Positions 45,408 through 53,382 of a stretch of 64,000 nucleotides of DNA are shown here, in pieces. Numbering within the stretch: position 1 is the first letter of the stretch; each line of letters starts with the position of its first letter. The stretch is from contig NZ_JALKBC010000006.1 in NCBI RefSeq assembly GCF_023015865.1, positions 62,001 through 126,000 on the forward strand, written 5' to 3'. Origin of the DNA: Arenibacter sp. F26102 (GTDB lineage: Bacteria > Bacteroidota > Bacteroidia > Flavobacteriales > Flavobacteriaceae). The position numbers were made by a program, and so were the translations under genes. The notes under the pieces are model-generated. The model searched no databases, was not told the origin of the DNA, and was given only the letters and a program-made list of their open reading frames with translations.

Positions 45408-45911
45408 TTATTTCCTTTTAAAAATAAGCTGTCCGCCTGCATTTAAATTTGGGATATCCAAATCTGAGGCATCTACGGTCATGATATCGCCATCTATAGT
45501 AACATCTACGGTAATAGTTTGTTGATCTTCATCGGTATAGGTAAGTTGACCATTCTCATAGACATAAACTGTAGTTTCGGTATCCTTTTCTGTCGGACAA
45601 GGAATATCAAACCCATTACCCTCGGAATTTAAACCTATTTCTATATACTGAACAGAATTTTCAATGATGACGGTTAAATCCGCTTTAAACTCAAAACTCA
45701 ACACATAACAGTCTTTCAAGGTTAAAAAATTCAATAAATCCCTTGCATTTTTTTCATCATCACTCGCAGTATCATTATTTACCTTAAGCTCATGTGCCTG
45801 CCAAATCCCCACGATTGTGTCTTCATTGGAATTATCATCTTTACTGTCTGAAGAACACGAAAAGAAAAGACCAGTAACCATTAAAATAAGTAAAAATTTA
45901 AATTTCATCAT
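45408..45911 (-). CDS. Lipocalin-like lipoprotein
   Basis: ATG at 45911 (167 aa) is chosen; the longer frame starts at a TTG with no signal character. MMKFKFLLILMVTGLFFSCSSDSKDDNSNED is a lipoprotein signal (lipobox LFFSC) followed by an acidic run that matches the flavobacterial surface-export signal. The body begins 'VGIWQAHELKVN', the usual GxW opening of lipocalin-like beta-barrels, and continues as beta strands ('YVLSFEFKADLTVII', 'QTITVDVTIDGDIMTVDA'). These proteins are frequent in Bacteroidota and mostly uncharacterised. The ligand is unknown. The preceding gap (45912-46237) holds no other gene. Confidence 0.7.
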   Translation of the reverse strand: MMKFKFLLILMVTGLFFSCSSDSKDDNSNEDTIVGIWQAHELKVNNDTASDDEKNARDLLNFLTLKDCYVLSFEFKADLTVIIENSVQYIEIGLNSEGNGFDIPCPTEKDTETTVYVYENGQLTYTDEDQQTITVDVTIDGDIMTVDASDLDIPNLNAGGQLIFKRK

Positions 45912-46237
45912 TTTAGAATTATATGTTGTTTTAAACGCTAACGTATTATAAACCAAATTAGTATTCCATTAATACAATTACTGAGAACCCTACCCTCTCC
46001 TTTCACAACACCGGAAAGCCAACGAGAATTAAGCAACAACATCCCTAGGAAGCAAAATATTCAAACTTGATTTTTAGTATTTGCATTTGCACAGAGGGGT
46101 AAATCAACCTAAAAGAAATTAAACCAGACATGAAGTTTTGGTGCAGGTAAAAAGTAATTATTGTGGCAAAAAGGGTTTACAAAGTTCACCTCTAGCATTT
46201 ATTATTGGAAAAAACTATAAATAATAAGAAACAACCA

Positions 46238-46268
46238 TTTGGAATTCAACTTAATAATTGTACATTTG
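46238..46268 (+). promoter_or_regulatory. Bacteroidota-type promoter of rplM-rpsI
   Basis: A -33 TTG at 46239-46241 and a -7 element TACATTTG (TAnnTTTG) at 46261-46268 are separated by 19 bp, which fits the Flavobacterium/Bacteroides RpoD consensus closely. A small hairpin, CCCGTTAAACGGG, starts 4 nt downstream in the putative 5' leader. Confidence 0.75.
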
Positions 46269-46315
46269 CAGCCCGTTAAACGGGATTGAAGTGTTTAATC
46301 AATAAATATATTAGT

Positions 46316-46771
46316 GTGGATACATTAAGCTACAAGACGATTTCGGCCAATAAGGCGACCGTTGACAAACAATGGTTACTAGTTGATGCTGAAGGAGAAA
46401 CATTGGGCCGTCTTGCTTCTAAAGTAGCGTTGTTACTTAGAGGGAAGCGCAAGCCTAATTTTACACCACATGTTGATTGTGGAGATAATGTTGTTATTAT
46501 CAATGCAGAAAAAATCAACTTGACCGGAAAGAAGTGGGATTCAAAAACCTACGTTCGCCATACCGGTTATCCAGGAGGCCAGAGGTTTACAACGGCTAAT
46601 GAAATGTTGGCTAAAGACCCAGCGCGTATAGTAGAGAAATCGATAAAAGGTATGTTGCCCAAGAATAAATTGGGTGCAGAGCTTTTCCGAAATCTTAAGG
46701 TATATGCTGGCACAGCCCACAATCAAGAAGCACAAAAACCAACAGCAATTAACTTAAACGATTTTAAGTAA
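46316..46771 (+). CDS. rplM: 50S ribosomal protein L13
   Basis: The start is the GTG at 46316 (151 aa; GTG-GAT-ACA... giving [16 protein letters not shown]), which matches the usual Bacteroidota L13 N-terminus. The longer frame at 46286 begins with TTG in the leader. Conserved blocks: '[19 protein letters not shown]', '[24 protein letters not shown]', split by '[10 protein letters not shown]' and '[15 protein letters not shown]'. L13 is an early-binding 23S rRNA protein. Its stop overlaps the rpsI start by one base (TAATG), so the two are translationally coupled. Confidence 0.96.
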   Translation: MDTLSYKTISANKATVDKQWLLVDAEGETLGRLASKVALLLRGKRKPNFTPHVDCGDNVVIINAEKINLTGKKWDSKTYVRHTGYPGGQRFTTANEMLAKDPARIVEKSIKGMLPKNKLGAELFRNLKVYAGTAHNQEAQKPTAINLNDFK

Positions 46772-47157
46772 TGGAAATGATTCATAAAATTGGTAGAAGA
46801 AAGACTGCAGTTGCCCGAGTTTATGTTACCGAAGGAAAAGGTGACATTACGATCAACAACAGAGACTTAAGCAACTATTTTCCTACTGCAACATTACAGT
46901 ACAAAGTAAAGCAACCATTTGCCTTAACAAACAACGAAGAAAACTTTGATGTTAAAGTTAACGTATATGGTGGTGGTATTACAGGACAAGCGGAGGCTGT
47001 TCGTTTGGCATTATCCAGAGCATTATGCGAAATGGACGCTGAACACAGATTGGTTCTTAAACCAGAAGGTCTTTTAACTAGAGATCCTAGAATGGTTGAA
47101 CGTAAGAAATTCGGTCAGAAGAAAGCCCGTAAGAAATTCCAGTTCTCCAAACGTTAA
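46771..47157 (+). CDS. rpsI: 30S ribosomal protein S9
   Basis: A 128-aa protein with the S9 hallmarks 'HKIGRRKTAVARVYV', 'GGGITGQAEAVRLALSRALC' and the basic tail 'DPRMVERKKFGQKKARKKFQFSKR' (in two parts), whose last SKR residues reach the P-site tRNA. It is cotranscribed with rplM as in nearly all bacteria. A GTG-free start ATG overlaps the rplM stop. Confidence 0.97.
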   Translation: MEMIHKIGRRKTAVARVYVTEGKGDITINNRDLSNYFPTATLQYKVKQPFALTNNEENFDVKVNVYGGGITGQAEAVRLALSRALCEMDAEHRLVLKPEGLLTRDPRMVERKKFGQKKARKKFQFSKR

Positions 47158-47433
47158 TACTGTATTAACAAAACAAATACTGAAATTCCGCAGTGCTCTT
47201 GATTATTATCAGGGACAACTTGCAAGTTTCGGTGTAATTTTTAATTGTTCATTGAAAACCCTTGTCATAGGGTAAGTAATAATCCTGAATTTAATCAATT
47301 GGTTTTCCCTCCGGGGAAAATCCGATAGAAGACATATTCCGGATAAATTAGTTTAGCATCTAAATATTAAAGGCTGCCAATGGGTACCACTTTAGTATTG
47401 CTAATTCAAAGGAACGTAAACTAAAAAATAAAA
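47158..47433 (+). promoter_or_regulatory. Probable leader/intergenic region before rpsB
   Basis: A 276-bp gap between rpsI and rpsB. It contains two small hairpins: ACCCT/AGGGT at 47258-47273 and TTTTCCC/GGGAAAA around TCCG at 47303-47320. Neither has a T-run, so they are not clear terminators. An autoregulatory rpsB leader as in other bacteria is possible, but I recognise no known motif. Confidence 0.35.
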
Positions 47434-48510
47434 ATGGCAAACAAAGTTGAAGTAAAAGACCTTTTAGAGGCAGGTGTACATTTTGGTCACCTTACCAGAA
47501 AATGGAATCCAAACATGGCTCCTTACATCTACATGGAGCGTAATGGGATTCACGTTATCAATCTTTACAAAACAGTTGCAAAACTAGAGGAGACCAATGA
47601 GGCCCTTAAAAAAATTGCAGCTTCAGGTAGAAAAATACTTTTCGTAGCTACCAAAAAACAAGCAAAGGATATTGTTGCTGAAAAAGCAGGTAATGTTAAT
47701 ATGCCTTACATCACAGAAAGATGGCCAGGTGGTATGTTGACCAATTTCGTTACTATTCGTAAAGCTGTTAAGAAAATGGCTTCTATTGATAGAATGAAGA
47801 AAGACGGTACCTTTAACACACTTTCCAAAAAAGAACGTTTACAAGTTGATCGTTTACGTGCAAAATTGGAAAAGAACTTAGGTTCCATTTCTGAAATGAC
47901 TCGCCTACCAGCTGCTTTGTTCATTGTTGACACAATGCGTGAGCACATTGCGGTAAAAGAAGCTCAAAAATTGAACATTCCAATTTTTGCTATGGTAGAT
48001 ACCAACTCTGACCCACGACAAATAGACTTTATAGTACCATCCAATGATGATGCTTCCAAATCTATTGAAGTCATTATGGCATCTGTAACTGCAGCTATTG
48101 CCGAAGGATTGACTGAACGTAAATCTGAAAAGCAAAGTGATAAGGAAGGTGGAGATGAAGCCAAGCCTAAGGAGAAAAAAGCTAAGGTAGTTTCAGAAGA
48201 AAAGGCATCAGAAGAAAAAGCAGCACCAGTAGAGAAAGAAGCTAAAAAAGCTCCTGCTGCTGACGACCTTACCAAAGTAGAAGGTATTGGTCCAAAAATT
48301 GCTGAAATTTTTCAAGAAGCAGGTATAAACACTTTTGCTGATCTAGCCGACAAATCAGAGGAAGATCTTAAGGATATCCTTACCGAATCTGGCCCAAGAT
48401 ACGCTTCCAAAAATCCAGCATCATGGCCTAAGCAAGCTCAAATGGCTGCAGATGGCAAATGGGATGAATTACAGGAATGGCAAGATAGCGTTAAAGGAGG
48501 AGTAGAATAA
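47434..48510 (+). CDS. rpsB: 30S ribosomal protein S2 with C-terminal helix-hairpin-helix extension
   Basis: A 358-aa protein, about 100 residues longer than typical S2. Residues 1-228 are the normal S2 core ('LLEAGVHFGHLTRKWNP', 'FVATKKQAKDIV', 'YITERWPGGMLTNF', 'VDTNSDPRQIDFIVPSNDDA'). Residues 229-276 are a charged Lys/Glu/Ala linker. Residues 277-358 carry a helix-hairpin-helix-like domain ('DDLTKVEGIGPKIAEIFQEAGI', 'TFADLADKSEEDL') ending in 'ASWPKQAQMAADGKWDEL'. The same kind of domain is known as an extension on other Bacteroidota ribosomal proteins such as L21. Its function on the ribosome is not established. tsf follows after 94 bp. Confidence 0.95.
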   Translation: MANKVEVKDLLEAGVHFGHLTRKWNPNMAPYIYMERNGIHVINLYKTVAKLEETNEALKKIAASGRKILFVATKKQAKDIVAEKAGNVNMPYITERWPGGMLTNFVTIRKAVKKMASIDRMKKDGTFNTLSKKERLQVDRLRAKLEKNLGSISEMTRLPAALFIVDTMREHIAVKEAQKLNIPIFAMVDTNSDPRQIDFIVPSNDDASKSIEVIMASVTAAIAEGLTERKSEKQSDKEGGDEAKPKEKKAKVVSEEKASEEKAAPVEKEAKKAPAADDLTKVEGIGPKIAEIFQEAGINTFADLADKSEEDLKDILTESGPRYASKNPASWPKQAQMAADGKWDELQEWQDSVKGGVE

Positions 48511-48604
48511 TCCGCTTTTAATATAATAGAATATAAATTTAACATTCACCTGGATTAGGATTGCATAACAGTTCTAATCCAGATGAAAATTAAAAGAAAA
48601 TAAA

Positions 48605-49429
48605 ATGGCTAAAATTACCGCCGCAGAGGTAAACAAATTAAGACAAACAACTGGTGCAGGCATGATGGATTGCAAAAATGCATTGGTTGAAGCTGAGGGA
48701 GATTTTGAAAAAGCAATTGAAATCCTTCGTAAAAAAGGACAAAAAGTTGCCGCCAAGAGAGCCGATAGGGATTCTTCTGAAGGAGCTGCAATTGCAAAAG
48801 TAAGTGCAGACAACACTACCGGGGTTATTATTTCCCTAAACTGTGAAACCGATTTTGTTGCAAAGAACGATACTTTTGTTGCTTTGGCCAACGATTTGGC
48901 AGACCTTGCTTTGAATTTTGATACTAAAGAAGCTTTCTTGAATGCCGATTTTAAAGGAACCTCTGTACAAGACAAACTTACAGAACAAACTGGTGTAATA
49001 GGTGAGAAAATTGAAATAGGTGGATTTAGCAGACTTTCTGCTCCATTTGTTGGTTCATATATTCATGCTGGAAACAAAATAGCTACACTGGTAGGACTTT
49101 CTGCTGCTGTTGATGGTGCAGAAGTTGCCGCTAAGGATGTTGCTATGCAAGCCGCTGCAATGAATCCAGTAGCCTTGAACGAAGAAGGTGTTGACCAATC
49201 TGTCATCGATAAAGAAATCGAAATTGCCAAAGATCAACTACGTCAGGAAGGAAAGCCTGAAGCCATGTTGGATAACATCGCTAAAGGAAAATTAAATCGT
49301 TTCTTTAAAGACAACACTTTGGTTAACCAAGATTTTATCAAGGATAGCAAACAAAGTGTAGCCCAATACGTAAAATCTGTTGATTCCAAATTGGAAGTAA
49401 CCGGATTTAAAAGGGTAGCTTTAGGATAA
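48605..49429 (+). CDS. tsf: Elongation factor Ts
   Basis: A 274-aa nucleotide-exchange factor for EF-Tu. The N-terminal UBA-like domain reads 'EVNKLRQTTGAGMMDCKNALVEAEGDFEKAIE' (in two parts), including the TGAGMMDCK signature. The core contains 'NCETDFVAKNDTF' (TDFV motif) and 'VAMQAAAMNP'. The order rpsB-tsf is almost universal. It ends in a strong terminator at 49451. Confidence 0.97.
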   Translation: MAKITAAEVNKLRQTTGAGMMDCKNALVEAEGDFEKAIEILRKKGQKVAAKRADRDSSEGAAIAKVSADNTTGVIISLNCETDFVAKNDTFVALANDLADLALNFDTKEAFLNADFKGTSVQDKLTEQTGVIGEKIEIGGFSRLSAPFVGSYIHAGNKIATLVGLSAAVDGAEVAAKDVAMQAAAMNPVALNEEGVDQSVIDKEIEIAKDQLRQEGKPEAMLDNIAKGKLNRFFKDNTLVNQDFIKDSKQSVAQYVKSVDSKLEVTGFKRVALG

Positions 49430-49450
49430 TCCCAAAAGCATCAAACATAT

Positions 49451-49487
49451 AAAAAAAGCGCCTTTACAATGTAGAGGCGCTTTTTTT
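49451..49487. terminator. Terminator after tsf
   Basis: A stem of AAAAAAAGCGCCT (49451-49463) with AGGCGCTTTTTTT (49475-49487); pairing continues inward through TTAC/GTAG with one G-T pair to an AAT loop. A-runs and T-runs flank it, so it is efficient in the tsf direction and possibly bidirectional. Confidence 0.92.
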
Positions 49488-49638
49488 ATGCACTAAAATT
49501 AGATTATTAAATTTGTAAGCTCGGAAAAAGGTCCAGAAAATCTGATATTAATTCCCTACCAATCTAGCAACAGGTTGCCAGAATGCATTATGAGATCAAC
49601 AACATAATACCTTTTCGCAATTGCTTAGACCCCATCAA

Positions 49639-51537
49639 TTAACCATTCAACCATGCTTCCCGAAGTTCGATCTGTTTATCGCTGGCCCCATCCACAGAAA
49701 CCAACTTAACGACGTTTAAGGTAGGTATGCCAACTTTCCCGGTCAAGGTAATTTCCTCATCCCCTCTTTGCACCACCAAAACAATTTCCTTGTCTGAATC
49801 CCAATTTATGCTCTGACCTATAAGCAATCGAATATTGACCAGATTGGTAATTTTACCATCAACACTCTTGATGATATCCCCGCCTTGGGCGCCCAAATTA
49901 TTGAAAAAGCTATTTAATTGAATTCCTTCCCTCACAAAAATGGCATTGTCATTTGAAGGGTCTACATCTATATAAGGGACCTCACCGTCAAAAAAATATC
50001 CTGTAGATTGCTCCTGTTCCGTTGCGAGCAGCCCCACCTTTTCCCAATACTTATCATAGTCAATAGGTATCTCTCCAATGACATGGTCATTAAAAAATTT
50101 CCCGATTTCTGGATACGTCATAGCAACGATTTCATCAATCAATTTATCATCCTCAAAAGGCATGGAATCCCCATATTTTTTGGAAAGTTCCTTCATCAAC
50201 CACAATACACCCTTCTTTCCTCCGCTTAATTCTCTGAGGTTAATATCCAAAGCCATGTTTATTAAAGCTCCTTTTTCATAAACGTTGGCATAATTATCCT
50301 TATAGGGCTCCTCCAAAATATTATTACTCATTACCGTAAAGGACATACGATCGTCAAAGGTTTTAGACCTCTCGACCTTTTCCATAAGACGTTGATAAAA
50401 ATCCTCCTCGGTAATCAACCCCTGCTGAATTTGAAAAAGATTGGCAAAATATTCGGTAGTCCCTTCATACATCCATAAGTGCATGGACATCTTGGGGTCA
50501 TTAAAATCAAAATATTGTATCTCATTGGAGTGGATCGTCAAGGGAGTAACGATATGAAAAAATTCATGGGCTACCGTGTCAAAAATTGCCTCCTCCAAAC
50601 GCTCCTTTGATATTTGCTCAGGCATTACCACCACTGTAGAAGTATGGTGCTCCAATGCACCAAAACCTGTAGCATCATTATCATCCATATTGGAAAGATA
50701 GAGGATAATAGTGTAATGTTTTGTACTGTTTATTTCTCCCAAAAATGCCTTTTGTGCCCGCATCATTTTCTCCATTCCCGCCTTTAAACTAGTGGCCGTA
50801 AAATGACCATTGGGAGAATAAACACTTAGGGTTACCGCAATATCGTTCACTTGAAATGTTTCCGTACTGGGTTTAGAGTACATTATAGGGTTATCAATAA
50901 CCTCAAAGTAACGTTTGGCCACAAAAACATCTGTTTCCGGCTTATTTACATCCTGAATTCCCTTGGTCAAGGAAGTTACTGGCTCCAATCCATTAGGGGC
51001 AATAATTTCCAATGAATACGGTATTTCCTCAAGGCCGTCAAAATACCCCACAAAGCCATGGAGGTTCAACATAAAGTTCTTCCCCTCAAGAATATTGGTA
51101 CCGGCAGGTGAAAAGACATGCTCATCAACCTCCGTCTCGGTATCATAGGTGTCGTTTACCCAATAATCAATCCTATCCAGGTCCTTGGCATTGATAACCC
51201 TCCAAGTATTATCATCCAACTTATCCACTTTTAACTCCCCACCCTTGTAATCGATAGCCTTGAATTGCTCTATATATTTTCCATAATTATCGTCACTGTA
51301 GGTACCAGGCACTGTCTTAGGAATAAAAAAAGAAATTGTGTCCCTCGCAAAGGCGCCAGGATCTAAAACCACATTTACCTTATCATCCACAACATTGATT
51401 AAATCGATTTTCGCAACAACAGAAGTCTTACCGGTAGTCACCAATGTCTTTGTGGAACCACATGCTTGAAGCACTAATATTGCAATTCCAAAAAAACATA
51501 AATTTTTAAATAACCTTAATTTGTTTGACATTTTCAT
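49639..51537 (-). CDS. M61-family metallopeptidase, lipoprotein with C-terminal PDZ domain
   Basis: A 632-aa protein. Signal and lipobox LVLQAC (Cys26). The N-terminal beta domain typical of M61 precedes a gluzincin catalytic domain: zinc motif HEFFH in 'VAHEFFHIVTPLTIHS' (about residue 320) and the downstream Glu in 'YEGTTEYFANLF'. A PDZ-like domain occupies about residues 525-610 ('VREGIQLNSFFNNLGAQGGDIIKSVDG', split at the GAQGGD loop). M61 enzymes are glycyl aminopeptidases or broad endopeptidases. It is transcribed against, and placed between, tsf and pyrH. No link to translation is apparent. The 236-bp gap to pyrH should hold the divergent promoters. Confidence 0.85.
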   Translation of the reverse strand: MKMSNKLRLFKNLCFFGIAILVLQACGSTKTLVTTGKTSVVAKIDLINVVDDKVNVVLDPGAFARDTISFFIPKTVPGTYSDDNYGKYIEQFKAIDYKGGELKVDKLDDNTWRVINAKDLDRIDYWVNDTYDTETEVDEHVFSPAGTNILEGKNFMLNLHGFVGYFDGLEEIPYSLEIIAPNGLEPVTSLTKGIQDVNKPETDVFVAKRYFEVIDNPIMYSKPSTETFQVNDIAVTLSVYSPNGHFTATSLKAGMEKMMRAQKAFLGEINSTKHYTIILYLSNMDDNDATGFGALEHHTSTVVVMPEQISKERLEEAIFDTVAHEFFHIVTPLTIHSNEIQYFDFNDPKMSMHLWMYEGTTEYFANLFQIQQGLITEEDFYQRLMEKVERSKTFDDRMSFTVMSNNILEEPYKDNYANVYEKGALINMALDINLRELSGGKKGVLWLMKELSKKYGDSMPFEDDKLIDEIVAMTYPEIGKFFNDHVIGEIPIDYDKYWEKVGLLATEQEQSTGYFFDGEVPYIDVDPSNDNAIFVREGIQLNSFFNNLGAQGGDIIKSVDGKITNLVNIRLLIGQSINWDSDKEIVLVVQRGDEEITLTGKVGIPTLNVVKLVSVDGASDKQIELREAWLNG

Positions 51538-51773
51538 TTGATATTATTTATTGTAGGCCTCAGAAAAGCTAAAAGCCCCATTGTGAAAATAGGCCAACAT
51601 ATAGCATATTACCTATATAAATTAGTGGAACTCCAGTATTTGACACAAGATTATAAAAATAATTCAACCTTCCCATGTCCATTATGAAATAATTAAGGAT
51701 ACACGAATCGTCCAGCACAAGACGCTTCATAAATATTTTTGATTATTTTTGTTTCAAATTAATCAACATCAAG

Positions 51774-52481
51774 ATGCAATATAAAAGAATACTTTTAAAA
51801 CTCAGCGGGGAAGCCTTAATGGGAACCAAGCAGTATGGGATAGACGGGCAACGTCTATCCGAATATGCCGAGGAGATCAAAGAAGTGGTAGACAAGGGTA
51901 TAGAAGTAGCCATTGTTATTGGTGGAGGTAATATTTTTAGGGGCTTGACCGGAGCCAGCAATGGAATGGACCGGGTACAAGCTGATCATATGGGCATGTT
52001 GGCCACCGTAATAAATGGATTGGCGCTACAAAGTGCTTTGGAATTAAAGGGAGTACAAACCAGGCTACAATCTGCCATAAAAATAAATGAGGTGGCAGAA
52101 CCTTTTATCAGAAGACGCGCCATGCGACATTTGGAAAAAGGCAGAGTTGTAATATTTGGAGGAGGCACAGGCAACCCTTATTTTACTACAGATTCTGCTG
52201 CTGTTCTACGGGCCATAGAAATTGAGGCCGATGTAATTTTAAAAGGTACCAGGGTTGACGGGATTTATACCTCCGACCCAGAAAAGGACAAAACAGCCAC
52301 GAAGTTCGATACCATCACCTTTAAGGATGTATTGACAAAAGGTCTAAAAGTCATGGACACCACCGCCTTTACCTTAAGCCAGGAAAACGAATTGCCCATT
52401 GTGGTTTTTGATATGAACAAAAAAGGAAACCTTATGAAATTGGTTTCAGGAGAAAATATAGGAACGGTCGTGAATCTATAG
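51774..52481 (+). CDS. pyrH: UMP kinase
   Basis: A 235-aa amino-acid-kinase-family enzyme. Key blocks are '[15 protein letters not shown]', '[17 protein letters not shown]', '[20 protein letters not shown]', '[19 protein letters not shown]' and '[16 protein letters not shown]'. It phosphorylates UMP to UDP using ATP. frr follows after 43 bp, the standard pyrH-frr pairing. Two overlapping TATTTTTG sequences at 51734-51751 resemble -7 elements, but no good -33 TTG is seen. Confidence 0.97.
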   Translation: MQYKRILLKLSGEALMGTKQYGIDGQRLSEYAEEIKEVVDKGIEVAIVIGGGNIFRGLTGASNGMDRVQADHMGMLATVINGLALQSALELKGVQTRLQSAIKINEVAEPFIRRRAMRHLEKGRVVIFGGGTGNPYFTTDSAAVLRAIEIEADVILKGTRVDGIYTSDPEKDKTATKFDTITFKDVLTKGLKVMDTTAFTLSQENELPIVVFDMNKKGNLMKLVSGENIGTVVNL

Positions 52482-52524
52482 TTTTGGCACTATTTGTGTT
52501 AAATCAATTTAATAAAAATAGCAT

Positions 52525-53079
52525 ATGAACGAAGAAATTCAATTTATACTGGACACTGCCAAGGAAGGAATGGATAGTGCCATAGCCCATTTGGAAAAAA
52601 TGTTTATAAAAATTAGGGCGGGAAAAGCAAGTCCTGTAATGTTATCCAGCGTAATGGTGGAATATTACGGTTCCCCTACCCCTTTGTCCCAAATTGCAAA
52701 TGTGAATACTCCCGATGCCCGAACCTTGTCCGTTCAGCCATGGGAAAAAAACATGCTGCACGAAATTGAGAAAGCTATAATGAACGCCAATCTTGGATTT
52801 AATCCTATGAACAATGGCGATTTCGTAATTATCAACGTACCTCCCCTAACGGAAGAACGCAGGAGAGATTTGGTAAAACAGGCCAAAGCGGAAGCAGAGG
52901 ACGCCAAAATTGGTGTTCGTAATGCAAGGCAGGAAGCCAACAAGGAAATTAGGGGCTTAGAAGTGTCCGAAGATTTACAAAAGAACGCTGAAGGTGATAT
53001 ACAGGCACTTACAGACAAATATATAAGAAAGATCGACGCCTTCCTTGAAGCCAAAGAAATTGAAATTATGAAGGTGTAA
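52525..53079 (+). CDS. frr: Ribosome recycling factor
   Basis: A 184-aa RRF: 'AKEGMDSAIAHLEKMFIKIRAGKASP', divided by family-typical 'IRAGKASP'; then 'VQPWEKNMLHEIEKAI' and 'VPPLTEERRRDLVKQAK', and the tail 'ALTDKYIRKIDAFLEAKEIEIMKV'. It splits the post-termination ribosome with EF-G. It is the last gene of the pyrH-frr unit and is followed at once by a palindromic terminator. Confidence 0.97.
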   Translation: MNEEIQFILDTAKEGMDSAIAHLEKMFIKIRAGKASPVMLSSVMVEYYGSPTPLSQIANVNTPDARTLSVQPWEKNMLHEIEKAIMNANLGFNPMNNGDFVIINVPPLTEERRRDLVKQAKAEAEDAKIGVRNARQEANKEIRGLEVSEDLQKNAEGDIQALTDKYIRKIDAFLEAKEIEIMKV

Positions 53080-53100
53080 CCATCAAAAATTACCTTTATT

Positions 53101-53128
53101 AAAAGAGCGACCAATTGGTCGCTCTTTT
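53101..53128. terminator. Perfect palindromic terminator after frr
   Basis: The 28 bases 53101-53128 form a perfect palindrome (AAAAGAGCGACCAA paired with TTGGTCGCTCTTTT), 22 nt after the frr stop, with A and T ends giving termination on either strand. Confidence 0.88.
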
Positions 53129-53265
53129 AATATCCACAAACTATTTACCCATTTAAAATATAATATACCAGAAGTCTACCATACAGGTTTAATGTTCGGT
53201 CTGCAGCACATCCTTATAACCAACTATTTAGTGCAAGCTTTCTAGGAACAATAACAATCATTCTC

Positions 53266-53273
53266 TACCTTTG
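53266..53273 (+). promoter_or_regulatory. Possible -7 promoter element of the RND transporter gene
   Basis: TACCTTTG matches the Bacteroidota TAnnTTTG -7 consensus, 110 bp before the ATG at 53383. A -33 TTG at the right spacing is not clear, so this is a weak call. Confidence 0.4.
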
Positions 53274-53382
53274 CGCTCGAATATTTTTAGGATTCAACAA
53301 GCTACTCTACAATTGGGATGACTTATTGGATTTAACGGTTTACTTGCCCAAAAAGGCATTTTAAAATAAGACGTTTCACTAG

